Part shown: one piece after another, positions 1 through 8,709 of the stretch | How the letters are laid out: every line of letters begins with the position of its first letter | How positions within the stretch are numbered: the first letter of the stretch is position 1 | Assembly (NCBI RefSeq): GCF_963693435.1 | Contig: NZ_OY856306.1 | Coordinates: 1,488,001 to 1,552,000, forward strand | DNA: 64,000 nt | Reading direction: 5' to 3' | Origin: Pasteurella atlantica | Lineage (GTDB): Bacteria > Pseudomonadota > Gammaproteobacteria > Enterobacterales > Pasteurellaceae | Notes under the pieces: model-generated | The model's input: the letters and a program-made list of their open reading frames with translations, nothing else | Told to the model about the DNA's origin: nothing | The model's database searches: none | Translations under genes and position numbers: made by a program

Positions 1-558
1 GATAATCATCGGCGATGAAATATAAATAAACATTGAGAAAAATGGCACGTGCATAAATGAACAGGTTAATTGCTTATCAGCAGGTTGTAATTGCTTGATA
101 ATTTTTTCTTGTATATGTTGGGCGTGTAATGAGTGATCTTCATAGGTAGAACAACCACAAGCATCTATAAATTTCTCCTCTTCTTCTTTGCTCTGAATTA
201 TAAACTCCTCGTTATAAGTAAAACTTGTAGTATAAAGAAATCCATTATTATAGGGTTTTACAGAATTTTTATCCGTCAAGGCGTACATTGCCTCTTGGGA
301 ATGTGTCCAATCTCGCTTTGTGATTTTAGGCTTGTCTTTTACATAACACTGCATATTACGAATATCCTTATACAAAGGCTGGCGTAAATCACGATCTGAC
401 CAAAAAGTAAGCCTAAAATAGCGTGGGTCTTCCTTATCCACTGCAATGCTATGATACGAAAATTGTTTTGTCAGAATGTCGCGTACCTCACTGCCATTGA
501 ATAGTAATTGACAGCCTGATAACAATAATGTGGTGGATAATATGAGTAGTTTTTTCAT
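1..558 (-). CDS. Lipoprotein of unknown function, cut by left edge
   Basis: The frame is open from the ATG at 558 to base 1, so the C-terminus lies outside the window. The protein begins MKKLLILSTTLLLSGCQ, a short hydrophobic signal ending in a lipobox (LLSGC), so it should be lipidated on Cys16 and sit in the envelope. The visible 186 residues hold a CGC motif and no catalytic signature I recognise. It starts 20 bases after the stop of the upstream membrane-protein gene, so the two probably share a transcript. Function unknown. The opposite-strand reading frame at 133-387 lies inside it and is a shadow. Confidence 0.75.
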   Translation of the reverse strand, partial: MKKLLILSTTLLLSGCQLLFNGSEVRDILTKQFSYHSIAVDKEDPRYFRLTFWSDRDLRQPLYKDIRNMQCYVKDKPKITKRDWTHSQEAMYALTDKNSVKPYNNGFLYTTSFTYNEEFIIQSKEEEEKFIDACGCSTYEDHSLHAQHIQEKIIKQLQPADKQLTCSFMHVPFFSMFIYISSPMII

Positions 559-578
559 TTTATTACTCTTTTGTAGAA

Positions 579-1109
579 TTAATCTGTATTTTCATTCTTA
601 ATCTTATATTGAATATATCGTTTTAAATTATCTAATTTTTCCTCTTTTGTTCCCGTTCCATCTGTTTCTATGACTTCAAAATTAATAAATTTTCTGTTAT
701 ACCATTTTCTTCTTTCCAAAAAAGGATAGAAAAGAGAGGTTTCACTAATAATCAATGTATCACTGCTTGGAGGAAGGGTAAATGGACGATACACATAGGC
801 ATTAAATAGTCTGTCATCTACTTTTATAAAATAAAAACTATCATTTCTATAAAAAGTACTCATTATCGCACCGATAAAATAAACTAAAATAATCAGCGAA
901 TACAAGGTGTTAATAAAACAGACAATGCCTTTAACAACACCTGTTTCAATTTTGTAGCGTTCTTTAAAGGTGAAATAAACAAGAAGCATTAAACAGATGA
1001 TATCCGTCCAAAAGCCAATTAATGAAATCCCTAAAAAGATCATCGACATCATATAGACTGCTGTCAATATTGTTAAAACTATTGAGATATTTTTATAAAT
1101 TTTATTCAT
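579..1109 (-). CDS. Hypothetical inner-membrane protein, 176 aa
   Basis: Three hydrophobic segments lie in the N-terminal half (about residues 8-30, 32-48 and 62-85). A soluble C-terminal half of about 90 residues follows, ending in a Lys/Asn-rich tail. No motif I recognise. It is the first gene of a likely two-gene minus-strand unit with the lipoprotein at 1-558. A membrane protein paired with a lipoprotein suggests a shared envelope role, but nothing more can be inferred. Confidence 0.6.
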   Translation of the reverse strand: MNKIYKNISIVLTILTAVYMMSMIFLGISLIGFWTDIICLMLLVYFTFKERYKIETGVVKGIVCFINTLYSLIILVYFIGAIMSTFYRNDSFYFIKVDDRLFNAYVYRPFTLPPSSDTLIISETSLFYPFLERRKWYNRKFINFEVIETDGTGTKEEKLDNLKRYIQYKIKNENTD

Positions 1110-1281
1110 TTAATACTCTACTGGTTTATCTTTAAACTATTATTGTTGTAAATTTAACTGCTTTCATCTTACCAAATTGTTAATCTTGTTGCTATTTTAT
1201 TTTATTGTGATTTAGTTAAGATTGCGTTATGCTCGAAAGTTATACCAATTTGGTCATCTAGGTAAAGTGAAAGGAGTAATA

Positions 1282-1550
1282 ATGATGATGAAAAGGTTGC
1301 AAGCTATTGTTAATAAAAAATTGTTGATGGCAAAATTCCAGCAAAATCAATCTCGCCAGAAGCAGGCACATTAATACTATTTCGTGGGCGTAATTCAATA
1401 CATAGGGTTATACCTACTGTTGGCGATAAAACTCGAATGCTATCGGTACTTGCTTATAATAATGCTCCAGATGTCGCATTATCCGAATCAGCAAGAATGA
1501 CTTTTTATGGGCGTTTAGTTTATATCGAGCAACGGGCGGATATACGCAAA
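1282..1550 (+). pseudogene. Remnant of a 2OG-Fe(II) oxygenase (HalD/ArpA-like)
   Basis: A good ribosome binding site (AAAGGAG) precedes ATGATGATG at 1282, but that frame stops after about 30 codons. From 1317 a different frame carries a coherent C-terminal oxygenase segment, with LILFRGRNSIHRV followed by a PTVGDKTRMLSVLAYN-like stretch and a terminal FYGR motif. In the 2OG-Fe(II) family the HRV histidine is the distal iron ligand and the following Arg holds the co-substrate. The N-terminal body with the HxD motif is missing. I read this as a large internal deletion plus a frameshift. The frame runs on past 1550 only by chance into the end of serC. Confidence 0.55.
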
Positions 1551-1580
1551 CTGCGTTTGCTAATCACGCCCCTACGCGAA

Positions 1581-2663
1581 TTAGCTATAACGCTCTTCAA
1601 ACTCTTTCATAAAGCTAATCAACGCATCAACCCCCTCTATTGGCATTGCGTTATAGATAGAGGCTCGCATTCCACCCAGTACTTTATGTCCTTTCAACGC
1701 TTGTAAGTTATTTTCCAATGCTTCAGCCACAAATTTTGTGTCTAACTCAGGATTGCCTGTGACAAATGTCACGTTCATTCTAGAACGGTTTTGAGGAGAA
1801 ACAACATTTGAAAATAGTTTACTTTGATCAATAAAATCATAAAGCTTTTGAGCCTTAGCGATATTCTGTTTTTCAACTTCTCCTACGCCACCTAAGGCTA
1901 ATAAATGTTTAAACACTAATGAACAGAGATACCACGCAAAAGTCGGTGGCGTATTAATCATTGAATCCGCTTTTTGTTGAACCGCATAATCCCAAACTTG
2001 TGGAGTGTTTGGCATTGCTGTGCTAATCAAATCATTGCGAATAATCACAATGGTAATGCCTGATGGACCTAAATTCTTTTGCGCCCCTGCATAAATCACC
2101 CCAAATTTAGAAATATCAATTTGACGGGAAAGAATAGTAGAAGACATATCTGCCACTAACACGCCATTCCCTACTTTTGGTACGTCAAAAATTTCTACAC
2201 CACTGATAGTTTCATTCGGGCAATAATGTACATAGTCATACTGCTCTGCCACATTTTCAAAATCTAACTCTGTTACCGCTGTTTTTTCACTTTGAGGATC
2301 TAAGATATCAACTTCTGTGACTTGGGTATATTTACGCCCTTCTGCTGCTGCCATTTTCGACCAATGACCACTTGTTAAATATAATGCCTTACCTTTCTTG
2401 GTTAAATTCATCGGAATAGCCGAGAACTGCCCTTTTGCACCACCTTGTAAAAAAAGAATTGAGTAATTATCAGGAATACCATATAAGGCTCTTAAATCTT
2501 TATCAGACTGCTCTGCCAACTCCATAAAAGGTTTCCCTCGATGGCTCACTTCCATTACCGAAACCCCTAAATTATTCCAATTCATCAACTCTTGCTGTGC
2601 TTGTTGTAAAACCGCTTGAGGGATCATTGCAGGACCTGCACTAAAATTATAAACTTGTGCCAT
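1581..2663 (-). CDS. serC: Phosphoserine aminotransferase SerC
   Basis: A 360-aa fold-type I PLP aminotransferase of normal family length. It transfers an amino group from glutamate to 3-phosphohydroxypyruvate in serine synthesis, and also to the analogous intermediate in pyridoxal phosphate synthesis in bacteria that use that route. The start MAQVYNFSAGPAMIP is the classic SerC N-terminus. The PLP lysine is in YAGAQKNLGPSG. Cytoplasmic. It is monocistronic as seen here: upstream is a 257-base region facing hemW divergently, and downstream is the oxygenase remnant on the other strand. Confidence 0.97.
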   Translation of the reverse strand: MAQVYNFSAGPAMIPQAVLQQAQQELMNWNNLGVSVMEVSHRGKPFMELAEQSDKDLRALYGIPDNYSILFLQGGAKGQFSAIPMNLTKKGKALYLTSGHWSKMAAAEGRKYTQVTEVDILDPQSEKTAVTELDFENVAEQYDYVHYCPNETISGVEIFDVPKVGNGVLVADMSSTILSRQIDISKFGVIYAGAQKNLGPSGITIVIIRNDLISTAMPNTPQVWDYAVQQKADSMINTPPTFAWYLCSLVFKHLLALGGVGEVEKQNIAKAQKLYDFIDQSKLFSNVVSPQNRSRMNVTFVTGNPELDTKFVAEALENNLQALKGHKVLGGMRASIYNAMPIEGVDALISFMKEFEERYS

Positions 2664-2776
2664 ATTTGCTCTCTTTATTTTCTATAAATGTTTTGTTATA
2701 AAAGATAGTCTATTTTTATCATCTTAGACTGGGATAATCAATGCCTTTTTGAGTTTATTACAGAGCAAGTTTAGGG

Positions 2777-2818
2777 CAACCGCAAACTTTTACCTATTGA
2801 TTTTAGAAATTATTATGT
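2777..2818. repeat. Dispersed intergenic repeat, copy 1
   Basis: A core of the form AACCG(C/T)AAAC(C/T)TTTACC, followed by TATTGA, a T-rich step and TTATTATGT, occurs here between serC and hemW. It recurs at 36839-36887. Both copies are non-coding. Role unknown. Confidence 0.45.
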
Positions 2819-2920
2819 GAAGGAATAAAAAATATCTGGCATTGAATTAAGTACGGATAAAACTAGGACGTCATACCCCGTATTGTGTATAATTATCCTT
2901 TTATAAAATAAACTTTTTTA

Positions 2921-4081
2921 ATGAACATTATTCTTCCTCCTTTAAGCCTCTATATCCATATCCCTTGGTGTGTGCAAAAATGCCCTTATTGTGATTTTAA
3001 CTCACATGCTCAAAAAGGGATTATTCCCGAAGAGGATTATATTCAGCATTTGTTAAAAGATTTACATCAGGATCTAATCCGTCATCAAAGTGCAATACAA
3101 CAACGTAAACTACACTCTATCTTTATTGGAGGGGGAACGCCAAGTCTGTTTTCACCGCAATCTATTGCTTATTTACTCAATGAAATTAAGCAGTTAATTG
3201 ATTTTGATGATAATATTGAAATTACCTTAGAGGCAAATCCCGGTACGGCAGAAGCAGAAAAATTTATTGGTTATGCAGAAGCAGGTGTTAATCGTCTTTC
3301 TATGGGTATTCAAAGCTTTGAGCCTGAAAAATTATTAAAATTGGGACGTATTCACGATGGTAATGAGGCAAAACAAGCGGTACGATTTGCACAACATTCT
3401 GCAAAATTTGGTTTAAAAAGTTTTAATATGGATTTAATGCACGGTTTACCCAATCAATCTGTAGATCAAGCATTAAGCGATCTAAAACAAGCCGTTGAAC
3501 TCTCCCCGCCTCATTTATCTTGGTATCAACTGACTATTGAACCGAATACCTTATATTATTATCGCCCACCTACGTTACCTGATGACGATGATTTATGGGA
3601 TATTTTTGAACAAGGGCATCAAATTTTAACGAATGCAGGTTATGAGCAATATGAAACCTCTGCTTATGCAAAAAAAGGGTTTCAATGTAAACATAATTTA
3701 AACTACTGGCGATTTGGTGATTACCTTGCGATAGGTTGTGGTTCTCACGGTAAAATCAGTTATTCTAATGGTGAGATTTATCGTTTCAACAAAACCAAAC
3801 ATCCTAAAGGCTATATGCGTGGTGACTATTTATATGAAGAAAATCAAATAGAAATTGATGACCGATCATTTGAATATTTTATGAACCGCTTTCGTTTGCT
3901 CGAAGCTACACCTAAAATAGAATTTGAACAATATACAGGACTAAATCGAAACAGTGTCACGCTAGAAATTGAAAAAGCCATTGAAAAAGGCTATATAATA
4001 GACACCATTAACCACTGGCAAATTACCCATAAGGGGAAATTATTTTTAAATGAGCTTTTAACGATTTTTTTGAAAGATTGA
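2921..4081 (+). CDS. hemW: Radical SAM heme chaperone HemW
   Basis: A 386-aa protein with the radical SAM motif IPWCVQKCPYCDFNSH (CxxxCxxC plus the F typical of HemW) near residue 16. It also has GGGTPSL and the GIQSF motif that follows in this family, and a HemN-type C-terminal domain. HemW was long annotated as an oxygen-independent coproporphyrinogen oxidase, but it is known as a heme-binding chaperone that delivers heme to membrane cytochromes. Cytoplasmic. It faces serC divergently. An ACAAGCGGT uptake-type 9-mer lies inside the gene at 3373-3381. Confidence 0.93.
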   Translation: MNIILPPLSLYIHIPWCVQKCPYCDFNSHAQKGIIPEEDYIQHLLKDLHQDLIRHQSAIQQRKLHSIFIGGGTPSLFSPQSIAYLLNEIKQLIDFDDNIEITLEANPGTAEAEKFIGYAEAGVNRLSMGIQSFEPEKLLKLGRIHDGNEAKQAVRFAQHSAKFGLKSFNMDLMHGLPNQSVDQALSDLKQAVELSPPHLSWYQLTIEPNTLYYYRPPTLPDDDDLWDIFEQGHQILTNAGYEQYETSAYAKKGFQCKHNLNYWRFGDYLAIGCGSHGKISYSNGEIYRFNKTKHPKGYMRGDYLYEENQIEIDDRSFEYFMNRFRLLEATPKIEFEQYTGLNRNSVTLEIEKAIEKGYIIDTINHWQITHKGKLFLNELLTIFLKD

Positions 4082-4273
4082 TAATTATGATTAGTACTAT
4101 GTAGCGAATGGAATAACCGACTATAAAAATGTAATAAATTAAAGATCGGGAGCATATACGCAAATTATGTTTACTAAAGCTCTCCCACAATATATTTATT
4201 AATCAATGAGCTATATTTTACTATGAAATATAGCGGTGATATTAAATTCAAAATTTACAAATCTAATATTTTA

Positions 4274-4993
4274 TTAGCTTAAAAACCATATATTCAATGT
4301 ATTGTATTTATAAATCTCAACCAACCCCTTCGTACTTGAAGACTCTGCAACAAAATCAACAATATCTTTTATTTGCTGACTAGCATTATTCGGACAAGCT
4401 TTATACCCACAAAGTGATATAAAACCAAAATCACCCATTGAATCCCCTACTCCAACGGACTCTTTAAGGTTGATATTAAATTTTTCAGCTAGCCATAACA
4501 ACGCATTTTCTTTGTTAATATTAAGGGGCGTAATATCTACTGCGGTTGTTGAATGTGCGATATTAACTCCTTTCAGATCAATTTTATCTAAAATTAGGCT
4601 ATATAGTTGTTCAATACTTATGCCGATTGGATTTAAGCTGATACAAATTTCTTTACCTAATTCAAGTTTAGAAATATTGGTAAACTCAGGTGATATCGTT
4701 AAAATTTCTTGAATTTCTTTTAAATGCTGTTTTGTTTCAGGTGTTATATTAGGATTATAAATAATCTCTTCCGTTTCTGTATGGTAAATATAAGCCCCAT
4801 TTTCACAAATACACCAAGTTTTTAAATCCAACATTTGTGCAATCGCTTCAACATAAAGTGCAGAACGTCCAGTACATAACATTGTTCCCCGCTCTGCTTT
4901 GTGTATTTGCTGTTTTAATTGGTTTAAAGAAATGAGATCAATAGGTTGTCCTTTTCCATCGGTAATACAACCATCAATATCTAAAATAAACAT
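4274..4993 (-). CDS. HAD-IIB (Cof/SPP-like) phosphatase
   Basis: A 239-aa HAD hydrolase. Motif I is FILDIDGCITDG, with the nucleophile and acid/base aspartates at residues 4 and 6. Motif II is the Thr in LCTGRSALY. Motif IV is GVGDSMGDFGF. The central cap is of the C2B type seen in sucrose-phosphatase-like and phosphoglycolate-phosphatase-like enzymes. The substrate is probably a phosphosugar or phosphoglycolate but cannot be named. It stands alone in an AT-rich neighbourhood with no clear partner gene. Confidence 0.8.
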   Translation of the reverse strand: MFILDIDGCITDGKGQPIDLISLNQLKQQIHKAERGTMLCTGRSALYVEAIAQMLDLKTWCICENGAYIYHTETEEIIYNPNITPETKQHLKEIQEILTISPEFTNISKLELGKEICISLNPIGISIEQLYSLILDKIDLKGVNIAHSTTAVDITPLNINKENALLWLAEKFNINLKESVGVGDSMGDFGFISLCGYKACPNNASQQIKDIVDFVAESSSTKGLVEIYKYNTLNIWFLS

Positions 4994-5087
4994 AAATCCC
5001 CTTAATTATATAATATTGAGTCATAGTATATACCAAATTAAATTCTGTTATAAATCTATCTGAGCCAGTGTTATCAAAATTTTTTGA

Positions 5088-5429
5088 GTTTTTTTCTTAA
5101 AAAACATTCCCCATAAAGATATTGATTACGGCAAGTTAGCCCAAGAAACAAATTTCTATTCTGGTGCAGATATAAAAGGGATTGTCGATAAAACAACGGA
5201 AGTCGTTTTAGATGAAATTCTTGAAACAGGTAAAGAGCGTGACGTTGTGATGGAAGATTTACTTGGAGTGATTGCCACCACAAATTCAACGGTACTCCAT
5301 TGGTTTAAATTGGTCGAAAATGTGCTAGATTATGCCAATGAAACGGGCGAATATGATGAAGTGGAAGAATTTGTACAATTTAATAAACCAAATAAACCTA
5401 AGAAGAAAAGATTAATGGGATTTTTGTAA
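5088..5429 (+). pseudogene. C-terminal remnant of a AAA+ ATPase
   Basis: The open frame from 5088 has no good start and begins inside a domain. It reads FFLKNIPHKDIDYGKLAQET, then an SGADIKGIVDKTTE segment, which is the post-ATPase helical lid (sensor 2 region) of SpoVK/FtsH/Cdc48-type AAA proteins. A tail of about 45 residues ends in a Lys-rich KKKRLMGFL. Walker A, Walker B and the arginine finger are all absent, and a stop precedes the fragment. I infer a deletion that left only the last 113 codons. The minus-strand frame at 5074-5289 is a shadow. Confidence 0.7.
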
Positions 5430-5533
5430 ATAAATAATTTGCAAATTTTTATTAAAATCTAACCGCTATCTATTTGTTTTGTAACAAAGCAAAATAAAAA
5501 TATCAAACAAATAATTGATGAGGATTTACAAGA

Positions 5534-5943
5534 ATGAACACTATAGAACCCCAATTTAGATATGGAACAGAAAAGGCAATTAGAGAATTATCAATTAAGT
5601 TTAATTATCCCTGTCATAAAGGTATGCAAGATTGGGCGTATGAAGTTGCTAACCCAAAAGATATAGAAAATTTTTTAGTTCTTATAAAGAAGAGACAGAT
5701 GAAGATAAAAAGTTTGTTTTAATGGAAATGATGCTTCAAGCGTTGGATGAAATTGAAAATCAAGAAGAATTTGACAAAAATTGGCGTATTTTAAAACCTA
5801 TCATTAACCAAGATTTTTATATTCACGAATACACCATTTATTATTGGTGTTTTTGGGGTTATAAAGAGTCAGATTGTTGGGAAATAACTTTGTATATAAG
5901 AGAATTATGGAAAGAAATTAAAAATAAATGTACAACAATGTAG
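5534..5943 (+). pseudogene. Hypothetical gene split by a one-base frameshift at a T6 run
   Basis: Two abutting frames, 5534-5722 and 5722-5943, look like one 136-aa protein. The frame of the second part is open back to the T6 run at 5671-5676. Adding one T (T7) joins DIENFF to SSYKEETDEDKKF and gives a single continuous, acidic, compositionally normal protein with a Trp/Tyr-rich C-terminus. A start at 5534 follows a GAGGATTTACAAG stretch. It sits in a cluster of immunity-type small genes. It may be a pseudogene, a phase-variable gene or a sequencing error. Function unknown. Confidence 0.6.
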
Positions 5944-6014
5944 ATACATATATTTGGAAGTTTAATCCTACTCTACTCTGCTATTCGTCAATGTAAAAAA
6001 GAAGAAGGAATAAA

Positions 6015-6305
6015 ATGATAACGAAACAATACGCACAAAACAAAATAGAAAAATTATTAAAAAGTGATTTTAAAGATCAAGTTGTTATTCTTGAAGAAGC
6101 TACCATAGAAAGCAAATTTTGTTGGGTGTTTTTTTATCAGTCCAAAAAATACATTGAAACACAAGATTTTTCATATCAGCTTGCAGGAAATGCACCTTAT
6201 ATTGTAAGTAAAATAGATGGAGCTATTGAAGAAACAGGTACAGCATATAATATAGCGCATTATATTGATATATTTGAAAATAAGATGAAACGTTCAAAAA
6301 TATAA
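6015..6305 (+). CDS. YrhB / Imm35-type immunity protein
   Basis: A 96-aa protein with the pattern WVFFYQSKKYIETQDFSYQL, then AGNAPYIVSKIDGAI and a TGTA motif. This is the signature of the YrhB/Imm35 family, thought to protect against polymorphic toxins. The ribosome binding site AAGAAGGA lies close to the ATG. It is intact, unlike its neighbours on both sides. No cognate toxin gene is visible nearby, so it may be an orphan immunity gene left after toxin loss, or a stock kept against toxins of competitors. Confidence 0.65.
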   Translation: MITKQYAQNKIEKLLKSDFKDQVVILEEATIESKFCWVFFYQSKKYIETQDFSYQLAGNAPYIVSKIDGAIEETGTAYNIAHYIDIFENKMKRSKI

Positions 6306-6336
6306 AATAAAAGAAGTAATAAAAAGGAGGTAAATA

Positions 6337-6531
6337 ATGAATAAATTTGATTTGAAATTTCTAAAAGAAAATGATGAAAGTGATTGGGTTAATTTAATTG
6401 ATGAAAATATAAGACATAAACCGCCATCAGAATGGAGTAAGGAAGAGAAAATTTTTTATCCAATAATGTTTTGGCATTCGTGTATGTCTGCTGGATTTTC
6501 TGAATACTATCAGTTTTGTGACAATTTTTAA
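6337..6531 (+). pseudogene. Truncated DUF4375 (DMP19-like) protein
   Basis: A strong AAGGAGG site precedes the ATG. The 64 residues contain the family pattern of Glu/Tyr-rich helices followed by SAGFSEYYQFCDNF, resembling the NGGFxQFFxN core of DMP19-like DUF4375 proteins. Those are usually over 120 aa, so the C-terminal half is missing. The stop at 6531 is followed by unrelated sequence. It is probably an immunity or accessory gene that has been cut. The family call rests on a short motif and is tentative. Confidence 0.4.
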
Positions 6532-6783
6532 CTAAAGTGCAGTTACACAGTTTAGGAGACAGTCTCGAATATAGCGGGTAGATCAAATCAAAAATTTACA
6601 AATTTAATATTTCATAATAGACAGGTTATGCCCTGCTTACACAATAATATATTTATATATCAATTACTTATATTAAAAGCCAATAGAATATAGCGGTCAC
6701 ATCCCATTTAAAATTTACAAATATACTCCCTTACAATAAACCTCTTGCAATCACACTTTAATTCACTATAATGACGCAGAATT

Positions 6784-6857
6784 TAGTCGGGGTGCTGTAA
6801 CAAGCTGAGAAATACCCGTTGAACCTGAAACAGTTAGCACTGACGTAGGAAACTAGA
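6784..6857 (+). promoter_or_regulatory. TPP riboswitch (THI element)
   Basis: The conserved THI-box blocks are present in order: CGGGGTGC, then GCTGAGA, then ATACCCGTTGAACCTGA, then the 3' block CACTGACGTAGGAA. This is a thiamin pyrophosphate-sensing aptamer in the leader of the SDR-thiM-thiD-thiE genes. About 240 bases separate it from the first sizeable gene. I see no clear terminator hairpin there, so the mode of control (translation or termination) is open. A possible 48-codon frame at 6931-7077 lies in that gap, with weak support. Confidence 0.93.
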
Positions 6858-7096
6858 ATGAAATTCTTATCTTTTCAATTTTATTTTCAAATAGTTATGA
6901 TGCTTATTAACTTACATTTAGTAGGTTAATATGTCTATCATTTTCTCTATTCATATAGTGGCTTGTACCTTACAAGCTTATACTACTTCATACTTAATTT
7001 CGATCAAGCACTGCTCTGTTTCTGTTTTTCAAACACTACTCTCTCGGCTATTTTCAATTAAATTTATTACACTTTAAATGACTGAGAGGAATATTT

Positions 7097-7867
7097 ATGT
7101 CAAATGTAAAAACACTAAATGAACAAGTTGTTATTATCACTGGTGCTGGGCGAGGTTTAGGTGCGTCTATTGCAAAATCTTTTGCTCGAGAGGGGGCAAA
7201 AGTAGCCATTAATTACCGTAATAGTAAAGAACAAGCTGAATTACTTGCTGACGAATTAGGCAATAACGCTATTGCAGTACAAGGAGATGTAAGAGATAGA
7301 GAAAGTATTGCTCAAATGTTACAAACAGTGATAGAAAAATTGGGAGAGCCTACAACATTAGTGCATAACGCCCTTGCTGATTATCGTTTTAATGGTGATT
7401 TACGTGACACTATTGAAAGTTTAACTGAAGAAAGATTACTGCAACAACATAAAACAGCAGTAGTTGGCGCATTAAATATGATACAAGCAGTTGTTCCATA
7501 TATGGAAAAATCCCATTTTGGTCGAATTATTACAATTGGTACGAACTTATTTCAAAATCCTGTGGTGCCGTATCACGACTATACATCAGCAAAAGGAGCA
7601 TTATTGGCACTTACCCGTACTGCTACCAAAGATTTGGGTAGCAAAGGTATTAGTGTCAATATGGTTTCAGGGGGATTATTAAAAACAACAGATGCCAGTT
7701 CAGGCACACCTGATGAAGTATTTGATTTTATTGCTCAATCAACTCCCTTAGGCAGTGTAACTACTCCTGATGAATTAGCAGATACGGTCTCATTCTTTGC
7801 AAGTCCGTGGGCAAGAGCCGTAACAGGACAAAATCTGATTGTTGATGGCGGCTTAGTCTTTGGTTAA
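7097..7867 (+). CDS. SDR-family oxidoreductase (FabG-like) in the thiamin operon
   Basis: A 256-aa classical short-chain dehydrogenase. The NAD(P)-binding motif is TGAGRGLG near residue 16, and the catalytic pair is YTSAK. At the position 13 residues before the Tyr, where Ser is usual, there is Thr (IGTNLFQ), a possible change in activity. The C-terminal DGGLVFG is typical. It sits between the TPP riboswitch and thiM, 38 bases upstream of thiM, so it is probably thiamin-regulated. Its substrate is unknown. It is not a known thiamin salvage step, and a plain FabG-like role cannot be excluded. Confidence 0.8.
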   Translation: MSNVKTLNEQVVIITGAGRGLGASIAKSFAREGAKVAINYRNSKEQAELLADELGNNAIAVQGDVRDRESIAQMLQTVIEKLGEPTTLVHNALADYRFNGDLRDTIESLTEERLLQQHKTAVVGALNMIQAVVPYMEKSHFGRIITIGTNLFQNPVVPYHDYTSAKGALLALTRTATKDLGSKGISVNMVSGGLLKTTDASSGTPDEVFDFIAQSTPLGSVTTPDELADTVSFFASPWARAVTGQNLIVDGGLVFG

Positions 7868-7905
7868 TTTGTGCTTATAAACATTAATTTTAAAAAGGAA
7901 ATAGA

Positions 7906-8709
7906 ATGGAAACACAATTAATCTCTAAAATACGTCAGCAAAATCCATTAATACATAATATTATCAACATTGTGGTGGCTAACTTCTCTGCTAATGGTTT
8001 GTTGGTATTAGGTGCTTCACCGATTATGTCTGATTCATTAGAAGAAATGCACGAACTTCCTGCTTTATCTAATGCTTTGGTTATCAATATGGGAACATTG
8101 AGTGAACCACAAATTCAGGCAATGATTTTGGCAGGAAAAACGGCTAATTCAGTAAATGTTCTCGTTGTTTTTGATCCTGTTGGGGTAGGTGCAACATCAT
8201 TTAGAAAAAATACCGCTAAACGTATTCTTGATGAAGTGAAATGTGATCTTATTCGAGGTAATGCAGGTGAAATTGCCTATTTGGCTGGTGTTGAATGGAA
8301 TGCCAAAGGAGTTGATGCTGGGAAAGGTGACGCTGATTTAAGTGAAATAGCCAAAATTGCTGCTCAAAAATATCATTGTATTGTCGCAATCAGTGGTGAA
8401 ATTGATTATATCAGTAATGGTAAACAAGTGGCTAAAATTGAAAATGGTACACCGATGTTACCTAAAATTACAGGCTCTGGCTGTTTATTAAGTGCGGTAT
8501 GTGGTGCATTTTTAAGTGTTGTAGATAAAAAAGATTACTTTACCGCTGTTATCAATAGTTGCTGTGCTTATGCGATTGCAGGTGAAATAGCTGCAACTTC
8601 TCTAAATTTAACAGAAACAGGTGACTTTTATGTGAAATTTATCAACTCACTTGGTGCATTAAATGATGAAATGGTACGAAAAAATGCGAGGATAAGTTAT
8701 GAAAATTAA
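7906..8709 (+). CDS. thiM: Hydroxyethylthiazole kinase ThiM
   Basis: A 267-aa ribokinase-fold enzyme that phosphorylates 4-methyl-5-(2-hydroxyethyl)thiazole for thiamin salvage. Seen: GASPIMSDS near the N-terminus (substrate pocket), VFDPVGVGAT (metal and phosphate region) and the anion-hole motif ITGSGCLLSAV. Normal length. RBS AAAAAGGAA. It overlaps thiD by 11 bases, so translation is probably coupled. It lies downstream of the TPP riboswitch in the SDR-thiM-thiD-thiE unit. Confidence 0.95.
   Translation: METQLISKIRQQNPLIHNIINIVVANFSANGLLVLGASPIMSDSLEEMHELPALSNALVINMGTLSEPQIQAMILAGKTANSVNVLVVFDPVGVGATSFRKNTAKRILDEVKCDLIRGNAGEIAYLAGVEWNAKGVDAGKGDADLSEIAKIAAQKYHCIVAISGEIDYISNGKQVAKIENGTPMLPKITGSGCLLSAVCGAFLSVVDKKDYFTAVINSCCAYAIAGEIAATSLNLTETGDFYVKFINSLGALNDEMVRKNARISYEN

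Noticed and set aside
133-387. 84-aa plus-strand frame at the left end
   Set aside because: It lies wholly inside the minus-strand lipoprotein gene 1-558, which has a clear lipobox and a continuous frame to the edge.
1437-1706. 89-aa plus-strand frame as a real gene
   Set aside because: Its first part is the oxygenase remnant and its last part is antisense to serC, so it is not a gene in itself.
6931-7077. 48-codon frame between the TPP riboswitch and the SDR gene
   Set aside because: Weak ribosome site, hydrophobic but unlike any protein I know, and probably part of the riboswitch leader. Kept only as a remark.
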